Source of the DNA: Thermoplasmata archaeon
GTDB taxonomy: Archaea > Thermoplasmatota > Thermoplasmata > Thermoplasmatales > Thermoplasmataceae
DNA: 10,709 bases
Assembly (NCBI GenBank): GCA_021845325.1
Contig: JAKBRR010000024.1
Coordinates: 1-10,709, forward strand
Reading direction: 5' to 3'
Part shown: in pieces, positions 5,656-10,709 of the stretch
Layout of the letters: each line of letters starts with the position of its first letter
How positions within the stretch are numbered: the stretch's first letter is position 1
Position numbers and translations under genes: made by a program
The notes under the pieces: generated by a model
What the model saw: the letters and a program-made list of their open reading frames with translations, nothing else
Database searches by the model: none
Told to the model about the DNA's origin: nothing

Positions 5656-7023
5656 ATGAAGGTAAATGTTCTAATTATAGGTGCGGGAGGGGGTGCATAT
5701 CCAGCCGCATTCAAACTTGCAGGATCTGGAAAGACCGTTCTTATGGCCGATCCAAAGGGTGTTCTTGGTGGAAACTGCCTCTACCTCGGTTGTATTCCAT
5801 CCAAGACGGTGCGAGAACTTATTGAAATAAATAATAGATCGGGCAGGTTACTTGGTTCAAAGAATGATGCTAATTTCAGACTGATACAGCAGCATAAAGA
5901 TGATGTGCAGCAAATGCGTTTTAATCAGCATGTTCAGGAAATGTCTGAATTCACAAATCTAAAATTCATTAAGGGAAAAGTTAGCTTTACAGGAAAAAAA
6001 AGTGCAGAAATATCCACTGAGGAAGATGTAATTGAAGTGGAATTCGATTATGCAATTATTGCAACAGGAACAGTTGTTTCAAGAATATCTTTTCCCGGGT
6101 CAGAATTTTGCATTACAAGTGATGATATATTTTCTTTTGGTTCTCCATTTAGAAGCGTTCCAAAGAAAATGGTGATAGTCGGTGGAGGTTACATAGCGCT
6201 TGAAGTTGCGGCTATGTTCCACGCAATTGGAACAGAAGTCCATCTATTTGTGAGGACAGAAACGGTACTCAGGAATGTTGACAGGGACCTTGTGAATATT
6301 GCGTATCCACTAGTAGCACCATACCAGGTGCATATGAATACATCCATTAAGGAAATAACAGGAAAGAAGGAGAACTTAAATGTCAAATACATTGAAAACG
6401 GAAATGAACTAAGCATGGATACAAACCAGGTGCTACTTGCAGTTGGAAGAAAGGGAGTGGTTCCTGAAGGGATGGATCAAGTTGGAGTGAAATACAGCAG
6501 CAATGGGATTATAGAAGTTGATGACACCTTACAGACAAATATTCCATACATTTTTGCAACTGGAGACATAACAGGGAGAACACCATATTTTCACGCTGCA
6601 GTCAGGGAATCAATTGTTGCAGCGAACAACATAATGGGTGATACCACAGATAAGATGGATTTTGTCAACGTTCCGGTCTCAATATTTACCTTTCCCCCGG
6701 TTTCATACATAGGTATTTTGAGAAATGAGGCAAAAAAAAGAGGAATTGATATAGTGGAAACCTCATATTCTATGTCTGGAGATTCCAGGGCACAGATTTA
6801 CGGGGAACAGGACGGTGAAATAAGGCTATTTTTCGAAAGAAAGACGGGAAAGATCATTGGAGGATGGGTAGTAGGAATTGATGCACCAGAACTTGTCAAT
6901 GAAATAGGTACAGCCGTTTTTAATTCGCTGACTGCCAAAGACATTTCAATGTTCCCGGATCAGCATCCAACTACAAATGAGGGAATATCTAAGGCTGCAA
7001 GAAACTGGGTAGAACCTTCGTAA
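5656..7023 (+). CDS. FAD-dependent pyridine nucleotide-disulfide oxidoreductase (dihydrolipoamide dehydrogenase/glutathione reductase family)
   Basis: A 455-residue cytosolic flavoenzyme of the class I disulfide reductases, normal in length. Order: FAD-binding GAGGGAYPAA (9-18); redox-active disulfide GGNCLYLGCIPSK with Cys41 and Cys46; second Rossmann fold VGGGYIALEVAA (175-186); FAD ribityl motif ATGD with Asp304; interface domain starting near IFTFPPVSYIG; and the C-terminal catalytic HPTTNE with His437 and Glu442. After the second Rossmann fold comes LFVRTETVLR: Arg200 and Arg206 have the spacing of the NADPH-binding arginines of glutathione reductase (R-x5-R), where NAD-using lipoamide dehydrogenases carry an acidic residue. 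So I infer an NADPH-dependent thiol-disulfide reductase of unknown substrate. It is not beside 2-oxoacid dehydrogenase genes, which also argues against an E3 role. There is no N-terminal heavy-metal domain and no C-terminal Cys pair, so it is not mercuric reductase. Confidence 0.88.
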   Translation: MKVNVLIIGAGGGAYPAAFKLAGSGKTVLMADPKGVLGGNCLYLGCIPSKTVRELIEINNRSGRLLGSKNDANFRLIQQHKDDVQQMRFNQHVQEMSEFTNLKFIKGKVSFTGKKSAEISTEEDVIEVEFDYAIIATGTVVSRISFPGSEFCITSDDIFSFGSPFRSVPKKMVIVGGGYIALEVAAMFHAIGTEVHLFVRTETVLRNVDRDLVNIAYPLVAPYQVHMNTSIKEITGKKENLNVKYIENGNELSMDTNQVLLAVGRKGVVPEGMDQVGVKYSSNGIIEVDDTLQTNIPYIFATGDITGRTPYFHAAVRESIVAANNIMGDTTDKMDFVNVPVSIFTFPPVSYIGILRNEAKKRGIDIVETSYSMSGDSRAQIYGEQDGEIRLFFERKTGKIIGGWVVGIDAPELVNEIGTAVFNSLTAKDISMFPDQHPTTNEGISKAARNWVEPS

Positions 7024-7142
7024 TCAGATCGACTTTATATATCAAAATTCTTCATTTTTCCGGTTTACATATTTTATATTAGCCAGGAAAGTGCTATGTC
7101 ATCCCCCCAATTCATAATAAAAAAATAGAAATCAGAATAAGA

Positions 7143-7152
7143 TATATTTATA
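7143..7152 (+). promoter_or_regulatory. TATA box of the aldo/keto reductase gene
   Basis: TATATTTATA is centred about 27 bp before ATG 7175, the spacing expected for a leaderless archaeal message. The rest of the 151-base gap after the oxidoreductase gene is AT-rich, contains a short T run (CATTTTTCC near 7051) that may end the upstream transcript, and shows no further gene. Confidence 0.65.
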
Positions 7153-7174
7153 CTATTAAAACAAATATTTAGGT

Positions 7175-8113
7175 ATGGAATATTTAACAATAGGCGGGAA
7201 AGACTTCTTAAAAGTTTCAAAAATTGGAATGGGATTATGGCAGGCGAGTAGTGCCTGGAAGGGGGACGAAGAGAGTATTATAGAAGCTGTGGGAACCACC
7301 ATGCAAAACGGTGTTAATTTTCTTGACACCGCTGAAGCTTATGGAAACGGAAATAGCGAAAGGGTTTTGGGTAGAGCCCTTAAGAAATATGGGAGAGAAA
7401 ATTTTATTATTGCCACAAAGGTGGCTGGAGCACATCTCAGATATGATGAACTCCAGAGAGCCGCTGAGGCAAGTATAAAGCGACTTGGTGTGAATTATAT
7501 TGACCTTTACCAGATCCACTGGCCAGATCCATGGGAGCAGATTCCTTTTTCCCAGACATTTAAAGCGATGAAGAAACTTTACGAAAATGGAAAAATTAAG
7601 GCTATTGGAGTTAGCAACTTTGCAGTCAGGGATCTGGAGGAAGCTATGGGTATACTTGGAGACGTACCGATTGTATCTAATCAGGTAAGGTATAATCTGA
7701 TCCAGAGAAATATTGAGGAGGAAGTCCTGCCATTTTGCAGGAAGAACCGGATAACAATAATTGCATGGAGTCCTCTTGCACAGGGAGTCCTGACAGGAAA
7801 ATATAATAAAGGAAATTCACCAAAAGGAGACATTAGAGAAGGGAATGAATTATTTTCCCCAAAGAACCTGGACTCACTGGAGAACATTATTGCCGTTTTA
7901 AAGATGCTGTCGGAAAAATATTCCAAAACTTCAGCACAGATTGCACTCAACTGGTTGATCTCAAAGGAAGATGTCGTTCCCATTCCGGGGGCAAAAAATA
8001 GCAAACAGGCATTGGAAAATGCTGAATCTGCATCATTCACGCTTGAAAAGAAAGATATCTCAGAACTCAATTCGGCCTTTGCTTCATCCAAAATAGACTA
8101 CCTGCCACAATAA
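7175..8113 (+). CDS. aldo/keto reductase
   Basis: A 312-residue TIM-barrel oxidoreductase that reduces aldehydes or ketones, or oxidises alcohols, with NADP(H). The catalytic tetrad is complete: Asp51 and Tyr56 in FLDTAEAYGNGNSE, Lys82 in IIATKVAG, and His115 in LYQIHWPDP. Further family marks are IGVSNFAVRDLEE, the strand VSNQVRYNLIQR, AWSPLAQGVLTGKY and the cofactor loop near the end, VVPIPGAKNSKQALENAES. Length and layout match the general stress-type AKRs (YghZ/YajO/IolS-like groups); no transmembrane segment or signal is present. It follows the disulfide oxidoreductase on the same strand with its own TATA box. A role in carbonyl detoxification or sugar and polyol metabolism is equally possible; the substrate cannot be told. 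Confidence 0.9.
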   Translation: MEYLTIGGKDFLKVSKIGMGLWQASSAWKGDEESIIEAVGTTMQNGVNFLDTAEAYGNGNSERVLGRALKKYGRENFIIATKVAGAHLRYDELQRAAEASIKRLGVNYIDLYQIHWPDPWEQIPFSQTFKAMKKLYENGKIKAIGVSNFAVRDLEEAMGILGDVPIVSNQVRYNLIQRNIEEEVLPFCRKNRITIIAWSPLAQGVLTGKYNKGNSPKGDIREGNELFSPKNLDSLENIIAVLKMLSEKYSKTSAQIALNWLISKEDVVPIPGAKNSKQALENAESASFTLEKKDISELNSAFASSKIDYLPQ

Positions 8114-8149
8114 GATTCATAAAATGTTCAAACCAAACAAATCTTAACT

Positions 8150-8212
8150 ATGACTTATTAGAAACAAGAATCTTACACATGCACGAGTATGTTTACTTTT
8201 AAAATAAGTCAT
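8150..8212. repeat. 10-bp perfect inverted repeat in the AKR-ABC intergenic gap
   Basis: ATGACTTATT (8150-8159) and AATAAGTCAT (8203-8212) are perfect inverted copies separated by 43 bases. The spacer contains a smaller pair, ACAT and ATGT (8177 and 8188). The repeat lies 37 bases after the AKR stop codon and about 150 bases before the ABC start. It could form a long-loop hairpin in the AKR 3' end or be a pair of binding sites. T runs follow further right (CTTTTTCC near 8226). Confidence 0.45.
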
Positions 8213-8337
8213 CCATAATTTTGACTCTTTTTCCATAGATTTTTGCGTTAGGTCTTATTTTGAATATTTTGCATTTAGGCATTTGATTTTTCCTTTAAAA
8301 ATCCCATGAAACTTAAATCATATGACAGAATAAGGTG

Positions 8338-8344
8338 TAATTAA
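8338..8344 (+). promoter_or_regulatory. probable TATA element of the ABC exporter operon
   Basis: TAATTAA is centred about 24 bp before ATG 8365. It is a weaker match than the other boxes in this window, but lies at the leaderless spacing, and no Shine-Dalgarno sequence precedes the start codon. Confidence 0.4.
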
Positions 8345-8364
8345 CTGAGTATATCGCGTTCAAC

Positions 8365-10131
8365 ATGAATAACCCTATAAATTTAAGAAGGAGGATACAT
8401 AATATAATAGCCGTCCTTTATCCTCTATATTTCGGCTCTAAATATCTGAAAGGTAAGAGATGGGTTTTATATTCAGTGATTTCCATATCTATCATAACAT
8501 CGGCAACCAGACTTTTGATACCCGTACTAATTGGTGATGCAGTATCATCAATTCAATCACTGAATTTTGCAACGCTTGAATATTTTGCAATATTAATCCT
8601 TATTGTCTCAGCTGTTTCAGGTTTTTTCCAGTTCTTTGTTAATTACGGTTCGCAATACATAAGCCAGCTCTATGCATACGGAATGAGGAAGAACATTTTT
8701 GATCATTTAATGAAGAAAAAGTTCCTGTTTTTTGAAACACAAACCTCCGGAGATCTTTTATCTAGATCCACGATGGATGTGGATGCCACCAGAAATTTTA
8801 TCATGAATACCACAAACCAGCTTTTACCAACACTATTCATGATTCTTTTCAGTGTCGTATTCCTTTTCATTCTTGATCCCATTTATTCCCTGATTTTCAT
8901 TGTTACAGTTCCTGCACTCATATTGACAGGAGTGGTATTTCAGAGAAAACAGAGATTGCACTGGAGAAAGATAAGAACATACTACGGAGATATGAATGAG
9001 GAGCTTCAGGAGAATATTGTTGGGAATAGAGTTGTCAGAGGATTCTCAATAGAAGATGAAGAGATAAAAAAGTTCAGCAGCACCACAAATTCATATTTCG
9101 ATGAATACATGGATGTAGCCCGTCTCAGAGGATTTTACAATAACCTGATGCCATTAACCATAAGCATTGCTGCCACTGCAATATTATTATACGGAGGATA
9201 TACCTCAATAATCAATGCCTCACAGGTTGGAAACCTAGTAGCTGCAGTGAATATTTTCAGTATAATGACGTTTCCAATCAGTTTCCTTGGAAGATTAATA
9301 GTCTTTTCAGAAAATGCAAGGGCTGGAATTCAGAGGATTAATGTTGTTTTATCAGATGAAATGCAGGAGGATATTCAAGGTCCGAATAGAACTAAGCACA
9401 GCGGGGATCTTGAAATAAAAAATGTATCTTTTCAGAGAGGGAAGCGGTATATATTCAGGGGAGTTAACCTGAAGATACCCCAGGGAGAAATAGTATGTAT
9501 TACTGGAAAGACAGCATCTGGAAAAAGTTCCTTTGTAAATCTCATACCGAGGTTCTATGAACCTACTTCCGGCATCATTTCCATTGGAGGACGGGATATT
9601 TCACAGATTCCTCTTTCTGAACTCAGGAGGACAGTGGCACTGGTGCCACAGGAGATAACCCTCCTCTCAGGAACAATTATGGATAACATTACATTAAGCG
9701 ATACTACCTTAAGCATGGAGGCCGTTATGAAAGCGGCCAGGATTGCAGACATAGGAGATTTCATAGATTCTTTACCTGAAAAATACAATACAAGAGTTGG
9801 CGAAAGAGGCATAACCCTATCAGGAGGGCAAAGACAGAGGGTTGCTATTGCCAGAGCCATAGTGGCTGAACCAAAAATATTAATTCTGGACGATGCAACA
9901 TCAAGTGTTGATCCTGAAACTGAACTTGAAATATTAAAAAGAGTCAAGGAAGAAATGTCAGGAACCACGGTTCTTATTGTCACACACAGAGATTCCGCTA
10001 TAAAATTCGCTGATCGGGTTCTTCGATTACAGAATGGTTCAGTGGAAGAGATATTTGACATAACCAGTGATTTAAAGGGTATCACAGACGGTTATACCTT
10101 CAATAACGGAGGTGATAGCAATGCCGCGTAG
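8365..10131 (+). CDS. ABC exporter half-transporter with degenerate ATPase site (heterodimer subunit 1)
   Basis: A 588-residue fused membrane and ATPase protein of the multidrug/lipid ABC exporter type. Six hydrophobic segments fall between about residues 30 and 325, with the coupling-helix region SGDLLSRSTMDVDATR near 131-146. The nucleotide-binding domain follows from about 345: Walker A GKTASGKSS (381-389, Lys387), Q-loop Gln429, signature LSGGQ (485-489), Walker B ILILDDATSSVD (505-516) and H-loop His541. The catalytic Glu after the Walker B Asp is Asp510, as in the degenerate site of heterodimeric exporters such as TM287/288 and BmrCD. The next gene overlaps it by 11 bp and encodes a second half-transporter, so the two probably form an asymmetric heterodimer in the cell membrane. 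Substrate unknown. Confidence 0.92.
   Translation: MNNPINLRRRIHNIIAVLYPLYFGSKYLKGKRWVLYSVISISIITSATRLLIPVLIGDAVSSIQSLNFATLEYFAILILIVSAVSGFFQFFVNYGSQYISQLYAYGMRKNIFDHLMKKKFLFFETQTSGDLLSRSTMDVDATRNFIMNTTNQLLPTLFMILFSVVFLFILDPIYSLIFIVTVPALILTGVVFQRKQRLHWRKIRTYYGDMNEELQENIVGNRVVRGFSIEDEEIKKFSSTTNSYFDEYMDVARLRGFYNNLMPLTISIAATAILLYGGYTSIINASQVGNLVAAVNIFSIMTFPISFLGRLIVFSENARAGIQRINVVLSDEMQEDIQGPNRTKHSGDLEIKNVSFQRGKRYIFRGVNLKIPQGEIVCITGKTASGKSSFVNLIPRFYEPTSGIISIGGRDISQIPLSELRRTVALVPQEITLLSGTIMDNITLSDTTLSMEAVMKAARIADIGDFIDSLPEKYNTRVGERGITLSGGQRQRVAIARAIVAEPKILILDDATSSVDPETELEILKRVKEEMSGTTVLIVTHRDSAIKFADRVLRLQNGSVEEIFDITSDLKGITDGYTFNNGGDSNAA
10108..10116 (+). promoter_or_regulatory. strong Shine-Dalgarno site of the second ABC gene
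   Basis: GGAGGTGAT lies inside the end of the first ABC gene, four bases before ATG 10121, and matches the anti-Shine-Dalgarno sequence of 16S rRNA almost completely. It fixes the start of the partner gene and contrasts with the leaderless starts elsewhere in the window. Confidence 0.85.
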
Positions 10132-10709
10132 TTACGAGGAAGAAGAAGAGGATGTATTAAAAAGCGAAAAGGGCGCAAAGGTGTTCAGGCGCCTGGTTAG
10201 ACAAATTCTTTCTCATCGCAGAGATAGCGCCTATTTGATTATAGCTGTGGTAGTAACTGCAATCGCCGGCACTCTTTATCCCCTTGCATTAGGTCTTGCA
10301 ATAAACGGTGTTATCAATAGGAATTTCACGGATCTATACATATTTGGATCTGCGTTTCTGGGGTTCTATATTATTCAATTCTTCTCCAACAGAATCAGGA
10401 CCATAAGTTCGACAGGCGTTGCGCAAAAGACGATTAAGGAATTGAGAGACCGTGCATTCGAAAATGTTCAGAGGGTGCCAGTCTCGTTTTTTGGAAAGGT
10501 CAAAACAGGATATCTCATAAGCAGGATAACAAATGATGCAGAAACCTTGAGTGAATTCCTGACGTTTCAGATACCTCAGGTTGTCTCTGGAATTTCAACT
10601 GTAATAGTTTCTATCTCCATAATGTTCTATCTTGATTTTAATCTCACATTATATGCCCTCATAGTTATTCCATTGCTATCAGGATTTACAGTCTCGATTC
10701 AGAGAAGGG
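10121..10709 (+). CDS. ABC exporter half-transporter, partner subunit (partial, runs off the window)
   Basis: The first 196 residues of a second ABC half-transporter are present; the gene continues beyond 10709. It opens with an acidic stretch (MPRSYEEEEEDV), a basic amphipathic segment, then TM1 (about 38-66, YLIIAVVVTAIAGTLYP), TM2 (LYIFGSAFLGFYIIQFF), the coupling-helix region VSFFGKVKTGYLISRITNDAETL typical of type IV exporters, and TM3-TM4 (from about residue 158 to the edge). No ATPase domain is visible yet. ATG 10121 overlaps the end of subunit 1 by 11 bases in another frame and has a strong ribosome-binding site, so translation is probably coupled. If the pair follows known heterodimers, this subunit should carry the canonical catalytic Glu. 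Confidence 0.88.
   Translation, partial: MPRSYEEEEEDVLKSEKGAKVFRRLVRQILSHRRDSAYLIIAVVVTAIAGTLYPLALGLAINGVINRNFTDLYIFGSAFLGFYIIQFFSNRIRTISSTGVAQKTIKELRDRAFENVQRVPVSFFGKVKTGYLISRITNDAETLSEFLTFQIPQVVSGISTVIVSISIMFYLDFNLTLYALIVIPLLSGFTVSIQRR

Noticed and set aside
5613..5825. 70-codon + frame overlapping the start of the disulfide oxidoreductase
   Set aside because: It is an out-of-frame reading of the Rossmann-fold region; the oxidoreductase frame carries all motifs and its own promoter.
5656..7023. Annotation as mercuric reductase (merA)
   Set aside because: No N-terminal heavy-metal-associated domain, no C-terminal vicinal Cys pair and no mer genes nearby; the His-Glu pair fits ordinary disulfide reductases.
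9555..10085. 176-codon frame antisense to the ABC ATPase domain
   Set aside because: A typical mirror frame of a long conserved coding region, with no promoter and no recognisable family.

Overview
The window looks like a chromosomal segment from an archaeon, most likely a Thermoplasmatales-type acidophile (inference). The grounds are an AT-rich sequence, intact genes with an archaeal TATA box centred about 24-32 bp before the start codon (leaderless or nearly so), one strong Shine-Dalgarno site in front of an operon-internal gene, and a heavy load of decayed genes between intact ones. No 16S rRNA or tRNA gene is present, so the taxonomy stays open.

Left part (1-3646) is an eroded region. 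It starts with a relic of an arginase/agmatinase-family gene on the + strand (200 to about 560). This runs tail to tail into a relic of a DDE transposase on the - strand (1299-547), which stops just after its second catalytic Asp. Both genes lack their C-terminal halves at the same point. Two intact genes stand in this region: a dihydrofolate-reductase-like (RibD C-terminal type) protein on the - strand (1427-1999) and a small DsrE-family sulfur-relay-like protein on the + strand (about 2460-2804). Five bases after the DsrE gene, on the opposite strand, lies what I read as a rhodanese relic (about 3063-2809) with two stop codons. The remaining 580 bases hold two tandem in-frame short ORFs of unknown status and an imperfect inverted repeat.

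Right part (3647-10709) is intact and densely coding. An ArsR-like winged-helix regulator (- strand) is divergent from an MFS efflux transporter (+ strand). The 50-bp gap between them carries one TATA element exactly midway between the two start codons. Then follow, all on + and each with its own TATA box, an FAD-dependent disulfide oxidoreductase with glutathione-reductase-like NADPH-binding arginines and an aldo/keto reductase. Next is a two-gene ABC exporter: a complete half-transporter with a degenerate ATPase site (Asp for the catalytic Glu) and the start of its partner, overlapping by 11 bp and cut by the window edge.

Taken together the right half resembles a stress or detoxification neighbourhood: regulated drug or metabolite efflux, thiol-disulfide reduction, carbonyl reduction and a heterodimeric multidrug-type ABC exporter. 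Separate promoters mean these are neighbours rather than one proven operon; only the two ABC genes are clearly co-transcribed. I did not find a clearly new multi-gene system. The most noteworthy items are the symmetric bidirectional promoter, the fused relics with substitution-only lesions, the DsrE/rhodanese relic pair and the cofactor signature of the oxidoreductase.
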